In this document: piece by piece, positions 10,308 to 18,601 of the stretch | Position numbering within the stretch: the stretch's first letter is position 1 | Layout: the number at the start of each line of letters is the position of its first letter | Source of the DNA: Acinetobacter kanungonis | GTDB lineage: Bacteria > Pseudomonadota > Gammaproteobacteria > Pseudomonadales > Moraxellaceae | Direction of reading: 5' to 3' | DNA length: 64,000 bases | NCBI RefSeq assembly: GCF_009939195.1 | Contig: NZ_JAACKC010000004.1 | Span: 450,541 to 514,540, forward strand | The notes under the pieces: model-generated | The model's input: only the letters and a program-made list of their open reading frames with translations | Databases searched by the model: none | Told to the model about the DNA's origin: nothing | Position numbers and translations under genes: made by a program

Positions 10308-10742
10308 AATTATCTGTTGCTAGGCTTATTTCATTCAGTTTGATTGTTATATCAGGAGTACAACTAGGTTTTAAAATGCTTATGGGAGGGGGGTATTAAA
10401 AAGTTTAAATCAACCTTTTGACATGACCGCCCCCTAAGGCAAATTTTTACATACGCGAAATTAAAAATTTAGTGGGTTGACATATCGTTCACATTTCAAA
10501 TGTTAAACGGATCAGCTTTGGAAGCTTATCCTTATGATTAGCATTGTCATTCAACCATTGCCTGCTCACATTTGAAATTCGACCAAGAACTTTATTTGGT
10601 TCCAATAAACCAAAGAGTGACATTTGAAATGCGGTCCCACTCTATCAATTAGCAGATCAAGTAATACTACTTGTAATAAACACTCTAAGTTCTGTTGGAA
10701 ATGCATATTTTAAAAGTAAGAAACAGCCAGTTAATTATGTCT

Positions 10743-10904
10743 TTTATGTTAGTAACACTTATTAATTTTCCATGTAATGGCGACATATTTTCCATGTAAC
10801 GGCGGTATTTTTGCCGTGTAACGCACAAGAAAAATTCATGTAATAGCCTGTAGAAAATTCATAATTTTCCATGTAACGCACAATTTTTCGCTGTGTAACG
10901 GTAG
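10743..10904. repeat. Iteron array with 22-bp period
   Basis: The consensus is close to ATTTTCCATGTAACGGCG. The TGTAAYG cores start at 10773, 10795, 10817 and 10839 (exact 22-bp steps), then at 10872 and 10894 (22 bp apart, 33 bp after the first group). A weaker copy starts at 10751, also in phase. Iterons of this length and phasing are classic Rep-binding sites of theta-replicating plasmid origins. Confidence 0.75.
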
Positions 10905-11277
10905 ATATGTGTAAAAAACATACTAATTTTAGTTATAGTTTTCCTTGATGTTCCTTGATGGAATCAAATAACCATCAAATAGTGCTAAGCCATACCACAT
11001 ATGACTTACAGCCTATTTAAATGAAACTAGAGTAATAACTCATCAAGGACAATTCAAACGTGTTTTATAAGCTAATCTCATGCTCAAATTAGCCAGCCTA
11101 GATACCTCCTATCAAATGCATAATACGCCGTAGTAAAATAATATCGGCTAGGTAAAACTGTTATTTAATTTTCGCCACTGGCGAAAGTTAAAGGTACATC
11201 TTCTATTAAAGGATCTACTACGAATACTTCGTAATACAACACAACTTAACAATGAGGTGTGAGGGGGGAGGTAAAAA

Positions 11278-11498
11278 GTTAAGAGTATCCATATAACGGA
11301 CACCACCGCCTATCTCACGTATAAAAAAATTTCCCTTTTCAGCAAAAAGTTAACTCCTCAATTTTAAAGGCAATCATCTTTGATGTTGCTGTATCCCTTG
11401 TGTAGCAAGGATTTTATGGATTTTTGGCATTAAAAAAAGTTAACTCCCAATATTAAAAAGTTAACTCTGAATGTCAAAAGTTAACCTCTCTCGTTAAC
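11278..11498. repeat. AAAAGTTAACTC repeats
   Basis: Copies of GTTAAC in the context AAAAGTTAACTC start at 11349, 11439, 11460, 11480 and 11493, with a weaker one at 11278. The central three are spaced 21 and 20 bp. They form a second iteron-like group close to the 22-bp array. Confidence 0.55.
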
Positions 11499-11925
11499 TT
11501 CTAAATATGCAAAAACCTTATAAAACCTGATATTTGATTTCTACCTTTAGACAGCGCAATTTTGCGTCAACCATCATGGAAATCATGACATTTGCAAATG
11601 ATGGTGAAGAGTATTTAATGATTTGCTCTAAATGCATCATTGGCAAAAGTTAAAGGCACACCTTTTATCTAAAGACCTACTACGATTATTTCATAATGCA
11701 ACACTGCATAACCGTTAGGTTGTGTGGGGCAACGAGAGGATCTAGACATATGGGAGAGCGAACTACTCACATGATGCGAAGCTTGTAACATGTGTTATGC
11801 ATATGAGTTCAAACAGTGTGGCATATGATTAAATCATGCATCCAGTACCAGCTCTTTCACACAGTGTATAGATGGCTTGCTTTCTGTCCTTGTGGTAGAA
11901 TCAAATGCAATGAAGAACACTAGCT

Positions 11926-11941
11926 GTCTGACATGTCAGAC
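11926..11941. repeat. Perfect 16-bp palindrome
   Basis: GTCTGACATGTCAGAC is a perfect palindrome in the gene-free region. It could be a regulator, resolvase or partition site. No partner gene is adjacent. Confidence 0.6.
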
Positions 11942-12379
11942 GATGCGTAGGTCTAAAAGTACTTCGCCGTTAGAACAAATAGAAAAATATAACGACCTCC
12001 CCCTCCATTTAATCAACACCATCAATTAATAGTTTCCGTAGGTACTTCCTCGGGGGCACCCCAAGCGGGGGCAAAGACCTCGCAGTATTTAATATCTGTA
12101 TGAATTTTAAAATCGCACCATACTACTATATCTACTTCTGACAAATACGCCTCAAATGCTTATCATTGTTGAGCTTCAGAGGATTAGAAACATCATAAAG
12201 AAGTAGTTTTTAGTCATAGCCCGCGATACTATTAAATAAATACCAGTACTTGTCCTCTATCAGTTTTGAAATCCATAAGGGTGAATTTCGGATTCTAAAT
12301 CATGAATTTTGCTTTACATAGCTATACAAAAATAGGGGGAACCCTTAAGGAAATCTCTCATTTCCCAGCGACCTTCTAA

Positions 12380-12883
12380 TTAGGTAAATCTAACTTCGTT
12401 TAAATGATCTTTAATGTGCAAGGTGAAATACCTATCATATTGAGCTTTATTTAAGTCACCAAAGACAAAATGAGGTTGTAGCTCCCCTTTGTAATCTAAG
12501 AATTGATCAATTGCTTGTATGAGAACATCAAGGGCTTCACGATTATTCACATCAATGGGAGTGGCACCTATTAATTCGGCCTGTAAATTATGGTGCATTT
12601 GATTGCGATAAAAGAACCAACTCAGAATGCAGGGTCCAACTGTCTTTCTTATCAGCCATGGCTTTAGCTTTGGATACCCAGTCATTGCACATAAGATGGT
12701 TTGAGAACAGTGTGTGCAAATATGCATAAGTGACCAGTGTTGAGTAACTGCTTTTAAGCCAGATTGCTGGATAAGATAATTACGTAAACCTTGAAGATCA
12801 GTGATTGTAGAAAGATTCATACCAAGAGTATTTAAAAAATTTAATTGATTATATGAGGCCTGTATTTTTCCAGATGTCTGCAA
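12380..12883 (-). CDS. DUF1569-type (DinB-like) protein
   Basis: A 167-residue protein of unknown role. The segments HWSLMHICTHCSQTILCAMTGYPKLKPWLIRKTVG and LQPHFVFGDLNKAQYDRYFTLHIKDHLNEVRF match my memory of the DUF1569 family, which has a DinB-like four-helix fold. Conserved His residues in such proteins may bind a metal; those visible here include H53 and the C-terminal HIKDHL. It lies 47 bases downstream of the HEPN-motif gene, in the same orientation, so co-transcription is possible. It is either cargo of the element or a captured chromosomal gene. Confidence 0.55.
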   Translation of the reverse strand: MQTSGKIQASYNQLNFLNTLGMNLSTITDLQGLRNYLIQQSGLKAVTQHWSLMHICTHCSQTILCAMTGYPKLKPWLIRKTVGPCILSWFFYRNQMHHNLQAELIGATPIDVNNREALDVLIQAIDQFLDYKGELQPHFVFGDLNKAQYDRYFTLHIKDHLNEVRFT

Positions 12884-12930
12884 GGTGACAATTTGCCTTG
12901 AAGGTAGGTCATTTTATAGTGAAAACTATC

Positions 12931-14373
12931 TCAATCTGGAACCAACCAAGCATTTAATGGGCCTACATAACTCTTAACTCCATGAGCATAAGAAGATTGA
13001 CTGTAAGGAGCTCCTTGATAAAGGATATAATCACAAGTTTTTTCAAGTTCTTTATAGATTCTATTATCTGTAGCACAACTGTATAAAAGTGCTATGCTTA
13101 TATTTTTACCATTCTTTGACGCTTGTACAGTTATATATTCACCTGATTTGATGGGTTCGCCAAAACAATGACATTGCCATCCATTATCACGAAGCTTTTT
13201 GACTATTTCATCATTCATTTTAGTTGATAAAATTGCTGAACGACTTAACCAACCATCATCTGAAGCTGTTGGGTTGAAAGGTAAGCATCCATTGATTTGT
13301 AATTGCTGCAAAATAGTATTTTTGATGACTTGCATATTTAAACAAGCATATACATCCTTGTAAAAGGACTCTGATCTTTTATCTGGAGTTGGAGGGAAAA
13401 TTGATAACTTAGACTCTTTCATTGCAAAACATTCAATAAATGCCAATGCCTGAATTAACCCCATGGCGCGAAAAAAATTAGACTGATTTTGCCAAATTTC
13501 AGATTTAGCATGAGCAAAAAAATGTCGATTAAATCCTGAAGTGTTTTGGTAGTTTTTAGTGTTCTCATAAAAACTATTTTTAAGCCAATTACCTATCAGC
13601 TCAATGATTCTAATGCGCTCATTCATGACTTTCAGCACATCAACTTGGATATACTCCTCAGGAATCCAATCCACACCTAGTATATGTTCATTTTTTATAT
13701 TCTCTCTAGCACGCCTTATACATAGATCAACTTTAGTCTTTAAATCAATATCCTCAAATGAATCCTCAATGATAGTATTTAAAATATCTTCGATCATCGG
13801 AATTAAGGATGCTATAGAAGTTACCCTCATTCCGCTATAAAAAGCTAAAATTGATTCTTTTATTAATGGTACATGCTTTGATATAGCTACTGAGCCTGAA
13901 AAAGTTTGTACAGTTATTGGAATAATATTAGAGAAATTATATACAGTTGGGAAAAACTCTTGAAAGCGTTTCTGCAACTCGTCTTTAGGCAAAATCTCAT
14001 GGTAACCAATTTTCAAATTGGCTACTTTGAAGCCTTCACCTATTTGTTCTCGGTTCATAAATACTGGTGGAAACCAGTCAACTTTTTTCCAAAACATTTC
14101 TTCTTTTTGGAATGGTAAAATATTATTTTTATAAATTTTAATATCAATTAATTTATGGCGAGGTAATAGTGCTGTCCGATCATTTACAGTTGTAATCTTA
14201 ATTGCTGGAATGCTTAGGTTAAAACCAAAATTACATTCCTCAATTTTAATAACCTCAATCCCTCTCTTGATACAACATATACGCACTTCATCAAGCGTAA
14301 CCGTTGACATTCTATTTTGATTATTGAATTTACACCAAACCCCATTAATTTTTCTTGATTCTTGCGCTGACAT
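12931..14373 (-). CDS. Putative HEPN-domain RNase-like protein
   Basis: A 480-residue protein that I do not recognise as a named family. Residues 176-198 (AFYSGMRVTSIASLIPMIEDILN) and 281-312 (FNRHFFAHAKSEIWQNQSN and following) resemble the helical HEPN module found in Swt1-like and many defence proteins. The second stretch carries the catalytic Rx4H motif (R283, H284, H288). The N-terminal 150 residues and the C-terminal 150 (WQCHCFGEPIKSGEYITVQ and following) are unassigned. A-T content is higher than in neighbouring genes, suggesting transfer. HEPN RNases commonly act in abortive infection, so a defence role is plausible but inferred. Confidence 0.5.
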   Translation of the reverse strand: MSAQESRKINGVWCKFNNQNRMSTVTLDEVRICCIKRGIEVIKIEECNFGFNLSIPAIKITTVNDRTALLPRHKLIDIKIYKNNILPFQKEEMFWKKVDWFPPVFMNREQIGEGFKVANLKIGYHEILPKDELQKRFQEFFPTVYNFSNIIPITVQTFSGSVAISKHVPLIKESILAFYSGMRVTSIASLIPMIEDILNTIIEDSFEDIDLKTKVDLCIRRARENIKNEHILGVDWIPEEYIQVDVLKVMNERIRIIELIGNWLKNSFYENTKNYQNTSGFNRHFFAHAKSEIWQNQSNFFRAMGLIQALAFIECFAMKESKLSIFPPTPDKRSESFYKDVYACLNMQVIKNTILQQLQINGCLPFNPTASDDGWLSRSAILSTKMNDEIVKKLRDNGWQCHCFGEPIKSGEYITVQASKNGKNISIALLYSCATDNRIYKELEKTCDYILYQGAPYSQSSYAHGVKSYVGPLNAWLVPD

Positions 14374-14793
14374 GGTAAACCTAAGGTTTTTAATAAACTT
14401 AAACTGGATATTAAATATAGAAAATATTGAAAAAGTCTAGTACTGCATTGTGGTCATACTAGACTAAGTAACAGTCATATTTTTAAAATTTTGTATTATT
14501 TAAAAATCACAATTCAATATTCCCAAAACAATGGATTAATTTGTGTTTGGCTTTATTTACCCATCTAAATTTATATTTACCTATAGAAGCCTTGCGATTC
14601 TGCGATTTCACCCTGTAAACCTTATGTAGTAAGGCTTTCAATGTCGCAACCATATAGTTTGTGGTTTTGCGATTTGCGATTCCTCGTATCAATCGCAAAG
14701 GAATCGCAGCTTATCGCAGTGCTATCGCAAGCCAATTGCGATTCTTAACCCCTTACATAGCAAGGAGTACAGCCTAAAATCGCAGAATCGCGC
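14374..14793. other. Intergenic region, right part packed with AATCGCA repeats
   Basis: The region holds the promoter side of the HEPN-motif gene, then the repeat cluster described separately. A 63-codon frame at 14507-14698 overlaps the repeats and is not supported. Confidence 0.5.
14593..14792. repeat. AATCGCA/TGCGATT cluster, possible replication origin
   Basis: About ten copies of the 7-mer in either orientation occur in 200 bp (for example at 14593, 14601, 14668, 14675, 14691, 14702, 14737 and 14778, plus TATCGCA variants at 14712 and 14723). Hairpin modules CCTTATGTAGTAAGG (14620-14634) and CCTTACATAGCAAGG (14751-14765) lie among them. The cluster is directly downstream of the DUF3987 gene. 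A second cluster is at 19719-19827. Confidence 0.6.
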
Positions 14794-16905
14794 TTATTCC
14801 AGTAATAAAGGATTTACTTCAATGTATGTGGATTTGTTGATGGTGACCAATCGCACATAATTAAATTCGATCAATTCATTGATACAAGGGTCAAACTCCT
14901 TGGCTTTTCTTAGATGTGACGGCGCGCCTTTCATGGCCAATGTTTTAGAAAGGCTACTGGTCTTTTGTTCAACACATTTCCGAACAAGCCACTTAATCAA
15001 GCGTTCAGCATCACTTTCCGCTTTAACCTCAATATCTGCATACATCGCCCATTCATTCAGGGAATGCTTAACGACCTCACAAGCACCAGTTAATGTTTTG
15101 GCATCAATCCACTGTATACCCTCAAAATAAGCGAATACAGTAGCCAAACGGCGTGCTAATTGACTGGCACGACTGGCAAATGCCTGTAGATACTCATAAC
15201 GCTTACCTTTGCCCTGTAGTTCTTCAAACATATTGTAGAACGATGCATCTATTTCCCTTGCTTCATCATTCATAGGAATGACATAACGCCCATTATGCAG
15301 TTCTTGCCCTCCTTGCGGTCTAGGGCAGTCATCAAGTAAATATTCGCACCGTGTCCAGTAGGCAATAAGCCTGTGGTCATGATTGGCATTCTTAGATCGG
15401 TAGATAGCATCTTGTAGGCGTGTACCAGCCAAGTTCTCAGGAATGGTTAAAATAAAGCGAGGCAGGAAGCCTTGACCACGTAATACAGGATCTTTAAGGG
15501 CTTCGGATAGCACTTCATGCTGTCCCTGTAAGTTAAAGGTCAAGCGAACATCATAAGCACGACCACTGCCGTTTAAGTTGGATTTAGACCGGGTACGCTC
15601 CACAAAGCCATCATCAAATAGCTTGGCATAACCTCCAATGGCTTGAGTACGTGTATCTCCTTTCATGGTATAGCCACCAAAGAACTGTCCAGCCTCATCA
15701 CTGGCAATCGATGCATTATTTAATATGCCATCCACGTAAAGCCCTGCGATAGATTCTAAAGTGATGTCACTGTATAGCGTGCTTGGGTCATGTGGTGGTG
15801 GATTTTCTGCACCGTATGCCTCCTTATCCTTTTTGTTTAATCCTGCTTGCCCACTTTTCCATTGTTCTAGATCACGGCGATATTGCTCGTACTGTTTGCG
15901 CTCATGTTGAATAATGGCTCTGTCTGCCATATTGCGACTGGTACTTTTACGGCTACCGCTTTGCCCCTCCGTGAGTAGATAAAGGCTACACGGCTCACCA
16001 TGAGAGCTAAATGGATGTGGTGCATTTACGTGAGCTTGAGCAATATGCGACATAGCACCAATCACACATTGAGCTGTCATTGCTATTGGTGCCTGTACAT
16101 GCTCGGCAATCGCTATCACAGCATCCCTTGCCAGTGGTGGCAATGCCTGAATTGGATAAGGGCTATTTAACGCTGTATTAGCTTGTACCAGAGGCAATAA
16201 TTCACCCCATTGGTTTAATGGTGGTAGTTGCTCAATGGCATAATCAAGAAATGCTTTTACTTCCTCTACATCATCATCCTGTGAAATCTCGGTCAAAAAC
16301 TCGCTTTCACCTGCCTTTTGAAATTGATTGAGCAATCGAACGGGGCTATTTTTCTCAAGGTTTTGGAATACCTTGAGCTGTATATGCTCAGGGCGTACTG
16401 GCATATAGAGCTTGGTATAACCTGCTTTTGCCAATTGGTGAATTACGAAAGCTATCTGCTCAAAATCAAATGGCTTTAACTCGGTATGATGACTATCACA
16501 AAGGCTTGGTAATAGTACTAATGCTACGGCGTAACCAGTTTGAGCAATCTTAAAGAATGCCTCAAGGTTATAGGTGATGATGATAGGTTTATCCTGGTGT
16601 AACTCACCGAACATAGCAAAGCCTTTGGCCAGTCCATTAGGGATAACTTGGGTTTGCTGTTTGTCCTGAAGCACTGCACACTGAATAAGATCTAATTGCC
16701 CATCATAAATAGGCAGAATCAAAGGATTGTCATAGCTCACGCCGTTTATATCTACATTGTATTGATCAATATAGATCGGCTGTGATGGACTGCCAAAACG
16801 CTGAATGATTGGATGTTGAATATACTCAGTTTGGGCAGGAAGAAACTCCCAGCATTGCGCCAGAATATCTATAGGTGAATCAGTTAAGGAGTTTTGAGAA
16901 ATCAT
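14794..16905 (-). CDS. DUF3987 replication-type ATPase
   Basis: A 703-residue protein of the DUF3987/YfjI type, found in phage satellites and islands in the position of the P4 alpha primase-helicase. The N-terminal half (to about residue 250) has a possible primase-associated or toprim-like segment (LPIYDGQLDLIQCAVLQ, PIIITYNLEAFFKIAQTGYAVALV). Residues 313-322 (EGQSGSRKST) are a Walker A variant and SIASDEAGQFFGG a likely Walker B region. The role inferred is replication of the element. Its start overlaps the stop of the upstream 100-residue gene by 4 bases, so translation is coupled. Repeat clusters that could be its origin lie just downstream and upstream of the regulatory genes. Confidence 0.7.
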   Translation of the reverse strand: MISQNSLTDSPIDILAQCWEFLPAQTEYIQHPIIQRFGSPSQPIYIDQYNVDINGVSYDNPLILPIYDGQLDLIQCAVLQDKQQTQVIPNGLAKGFAMFGELHQDKPIIITYNLEAFFKIAQTGYAVALVLLPSLCDSHHTELKPFDFEQIAFVIHQLAKAGYTKLYMPVRPEHIQLKVFQNLEKNSPVRLLNQFQKAGESEFLTEISQDDDVEEVKAFLDYAIEQLPPLNQWGELLPLVQANTALNSPYPIQALPPLARDAVIAIAEHVQAPIAMTAQCVIGAMSHIAQAHVNAPHPFSSHGEPCSLYLLTEGQSGSRKSTSRNMADRAIIQHERKQYEQYRRDLEQWKSGQAGLNKKDKEAYGAENPPPHDPSTLYSDITLESIAGLYVDGILNNASIASDEAGQFFGGYTMKGDTRTQAIGGYAKLFDDGFVERTRSKSNLNGSGRAYDVRLTFNLQGQHEVLSEALKDPVLRGQGFLPRFILTIPENLAGTRLQDAIYRSKNANHDHRLIAYWTRCEYLLDDCPRPQGGQELHNGRYVIPMNDEAREIDASFYNMFEELQGKGKRYEYLQAFASRASQLARRLATVFAYFEGIQWIDAKTLTGACEVVKHSLNEWAMYADIEVKAESDAERLIKWLVRKCVEQKTSSLSKTLAMKGAPSHLRKAKEFDPCINELIEFNYVRLVTINKSTYIEVNPLLLE

Positions 16906-17204
16906 GCTTGTGACTCCTCATATTCATTCTGGTATTGCTGTTCAAGATTTTGATTAAAGTCTGCTGATTCTTGAATCATCGTATTTGTTATAGCAATGAT
17001 ACGTTTTAAATCGTTAAAACAGCTATCTGGAATGTCATAAACCTTACTTAGATAGTCTTTCAGATTCTTAAATTCATTAGAAATAGCGCCTAGCATGGTG
17101 CTGGTATCTGCCATTTGCTCATAAGCCAAAGAGTAGGCTTCGTACAAATCACCAGAGTTATATATTGGATTCTGTTTTTTTAAAGACGAATTTTTATTAG
17201 GCAT
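16902..17204 (-). CDS. Small unknown protein upstream of DUF3987 gene
   Basis: A 100-residue, mostly helical and acidic protein (NLEQQYQNEYEESQA at its C-terminus) without recognisable motifs. It overlaps the DUF3987 start by 4 bases and ends the short interval after the Ash-like frame, so it belongs to the replication operon. A helper of the ATPase is possible. The coding call rests on the overlap and frame rather than on homology. Confidence 0.55.
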   Translation of the reverse strand: MPNKNSSLKKQNPIYNSGDLYEAYSLAYEQMADTSTMLGAISNEFKNLKDYLSKVYDIPDSCFNDLKRIIAITNTMIQESADFNQNLEQQYQNEYEESQA

Positions 17205-17206
17205 GA

Positions 17207-17551
17207 TTAATGCGCTCCTAGCGATTCATTAGAAGCTTCACCATTCACGGCCAAATGAGGGTGGCGAAGCTGAAAAGGGTTGGCCGACAGGCTCACTAGG
17301 TCACCTGCACACCCGAAGGTGTCCCTCTCCAGCCCCGCCATAACATGCGAATGCATAGAGATTTCACGCACAAAAAAAGTCCTATGAGCGGACTGTGCGC
17401 CTAGTGAAAACTTGTAACCGGCCAAGGTTAGCTCATCTGCTTTCTGATGAACGCCGTTAGCATAAGCGGAATGTCCACAGCTTGCAATAAGTAAAATAGC
17501 GATACACCAAACAAGGGCAAGTTTTAAAAGGTTTATAGTGAGTTCTTTCAT
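17207..17551 (-). CDS. Short frame overlapping RNA hairpins, Ash-like
   Basis: The frame is 114 codons. The first 32 residues look like a signal or membrane segment (LLKLALVWCIAILLIASCGHSAYA). The rest (SAHRTFFVREISMHSHVMAGLE and QLRHPHLAVNGE) resembles short frames that recur in the same position of P4-like islands and are sometimes called Ash or Icd-like. The DNA is rich in strong hairpins, so the conserved product may be RNA rather than protein. It lies between the antirepressor and the replication genes. Confidence 0.4.
   Translation of the reverse strand: MKELTINLLKLALVWCIAILLIASCGHSAYANGVHQKADELTLAGYKFSLGAQSAHRTFFVREISMHSHVMAGLERDTFGCAGDLVSLSANPFQLRHPHLAVNGEASNESLGAH
17309..17322 (-). 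ncRNA. UUCG-capped hairpin in transcript
   Basis: On the minus strand ACACC-TTCG-GGTGT forms a 5-bp stem closed by the very stable C(UUCG)G tetraloop. Such loops are common in structured RNAs and rare by chance inside coding sequence. Confidence 0.45.
17367..17399 (-). terminator. Bulged hairpin, possible attenuator
   Basis: On the minus strand CGCAC and AGTCC pair with GGACT and GTGCG, leaving a T6 run as a bulge directly after the inner stem. The inner stem plus T-run looks like an intrinsic terminator that the outer pairing could modulate. Premature termination producing a short regulatory RNA is known for P4 immunity; its application here is inference. Confidence 0.4.
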
Positions 17552-17554
17552 GCG

Positions 17555-18256
17555 TCACACACTTATTCCGAAATGTTTAGCTAAAACTTCCATCCCCTTA
17601 GGCAGAATAAAAAATTCAATTTGGCTATAGCTTCCTAGCTCACCATTGGCTTTGATTTTTGTGCGATCTTCATACTTAGTTTCGCAGTACCCTCGTTCTT
17701 GGCTATAGTGGGTAGATGCACGTGCATTGTTAAGTCGTCTATCCCAACCATGTTTACTGAGCCAATCAGCTAACACAGAACGCTTAATATTAAGAATCTT
17801 GCAAGCTTGTTGGAATTTAACGCCGTGATTGGTTTGAGTTATTACTTTTATGGATTTTTCCAAGCCAGTATTTTTATGCTCTAACTCGATAACCTGTTCT
17901 GTATATTCAAGTAATGCCTTGCGTAGTGCGTGAGGATTGTTAATGTCTACAGTGTGCTGTTTGGATTGGTATTCCAGTTCTTGCCAACGATCTACCAAGC
18001 GAGCTGTAAATTCTGGGCATAACTGAGCTACAACGACAATACTATCGCGCTTACCTTGTTCACCCAAAAAGACATAGACCTTAGGTATTACTCCATTTGC
18101 CGATTTAATCCCATCCTCAATTTGAGGATGGGCAATAATGTTTGCATCGACAAGGCTCTCAATAGTTCTCTTAACATTATCAGGACGTTTGTGGACCAAA
18201 TTGGCAATTTCTAAATGATCCATTTTGATACTTCGAAAAGGTAAAAATTGATCCAT
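17555..18256 (-). CDS. Rha/KilAC-type phage antirepressor
   Basis: A 233-residue protein. The N-terminal part (MDHLEIANLVHKRPDNVKRTIESL, GVIPKVYVFL) matches phage regulatory Rha-type domains with a winged helix. After a helical linker (about residues 110-150) the C-terminal part (FQQACKILNIKRSVLADWLSKHGWD ... YSQIEFFILPKGMEVLAKHF) matches the KilAC antirepressor domain. Its role is probably to relieve repression of the element or of a helper phage. It starts 3 bases after the AlpA-like gene ends, so the two form an operon. Confidence 0.7.
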   Translation of the reverse strand: MDQFLPFRSIKMDHLEIANLVHKRPDNVKRTIESLVDANIIAHPQIEDGIKSANGVIPKVYVFLGEQGKRDSIVVVAQLCPEFTARLVDRWQELEYQSKQHTVDINNPHALRKALLEYTEQVIELEHKNTGLEKSIKVITQTNHGVKFQQACKILNIKRSVLADWLSKHGWDRRLNNARASTHYSQERGYCETKYEDRTKIKANGELGSYSQIEFFILPKGMEVLAKHFGISV

Positions 18257-18259
18257 GAA

Positions 18260-18475
18260 TTAAGCCTCCAGTACTGCAAGGCTTTGCATTTGCTTGTTAT
18301 GCCATTCAACAAGCTGGGCATAGTCGAAGTAGACCGAGGCTTGCTTACTCTCCCCTGTTTTAATTGGTCGGGGAAATGAGGCATCTGTGCGCACGATATG
18401 GCGCAATGATTCACGGCTTACGTCTAATAACTCGCACGCCGTTTTGAATTGGACGTGAATTGGTTTGATAGTCAT
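18260..18475 (-). CDS. AlpA-like helix-turn-helix regulator
   Basis: About 71 residues: KTACELLDVSRESLRHIVRTDASFPRPIKTGESKQASVYFDYAQLVEWHNKQM is the AlpA/excisionase-type MerR-like fold, with a helix-turn-helix and the SVYFDYAQLVEW segment. Such proteins control integrase and excision in P4-like elements. Two start codons are possible: the ATG at 18475, or one four codons earlier (18487) that lies inside the hairpin at 18479-18505. It leads the antirepressor-replication operon. The palindrome array at 18535-18599 lies directly upstream. Confidence 0.75.
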   Translation of the reverse strand: MTIKPIHVQFKTACELLDVSRESLRHIVRTDASFPRPIKTGESKQASVYFDYAQLVEWHNKQMQSLAVLEA

Positions 18476-18478
18476 AAA

Positions 18479-18505
18479 AAAACCCATATATGAAAGAATA
18501 TGGGT
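18479..18505 (-). terminator. Hairpin with T-run just before the alpA-like start
   Basis: A perfect 10-bp stem (AAACCCATAT/ATATGGGTTT, 7-base loop) is followed on the minus strand by TTTTTTT. It can terminate transcripts from the 322-residue gene or attenuate the alpA-like operon, because it overlaps the first possible start codon. Confidence 0.65.
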
Positions 18506-18534
18506 TTAGTATGTTTATGATTTTTAATATATTG

Positions 18535-18599
18535 TTCTAAATAGAATACATCTTATTCTATTTAGAGTGACTTTCGTTCTATTTAGATTCTAATTAGAG
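18535..18599. promoter_or_regulatory. Four phased operator-like palindromes
   Basis: Four 12-bp quasi-palindromes TTCTA-NN-TAGAD lie at 18535-18546, 18556-18567, 18577-18588 and 18588-18599. The steps of 21, 21 and 11 bp place all four on the same helix face. They lie in the promoter region of the alpA-like operon, immediately after the 322-residue gene ends. Confidence 0.7.
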
Positions 18600-18601
18600 G
18601 A

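Larger units (their letters stand above)
10308..12379. other. 2-kb repeat-rich region with no convincing gene
   Basis: No reading frame above about 60 codons looks real on either strand over some 2.07 kb. The stretch contains three CATTTSAAAT(G) palindromes (10492, 10569, 10621), a 22-bp-period iteron array (10743-10904), GTTAAC repeats (11278-11498), a 15-bp palindrome at 11171-11185, an imperfect 100-bp duplication (11177-11275 and 11640-11739) and a perfect 16-bp palindrome at 11926-11941. It looks like replication or maintenance DNA rather than coding DNA. Confidence 0.6.

Noticed and set aside
14507..14698. 63-codon frame beside the DUF3987 gene
   Set aside because: It runs through AATCGCA repeats, has no recognisable domain and no clear start signal.
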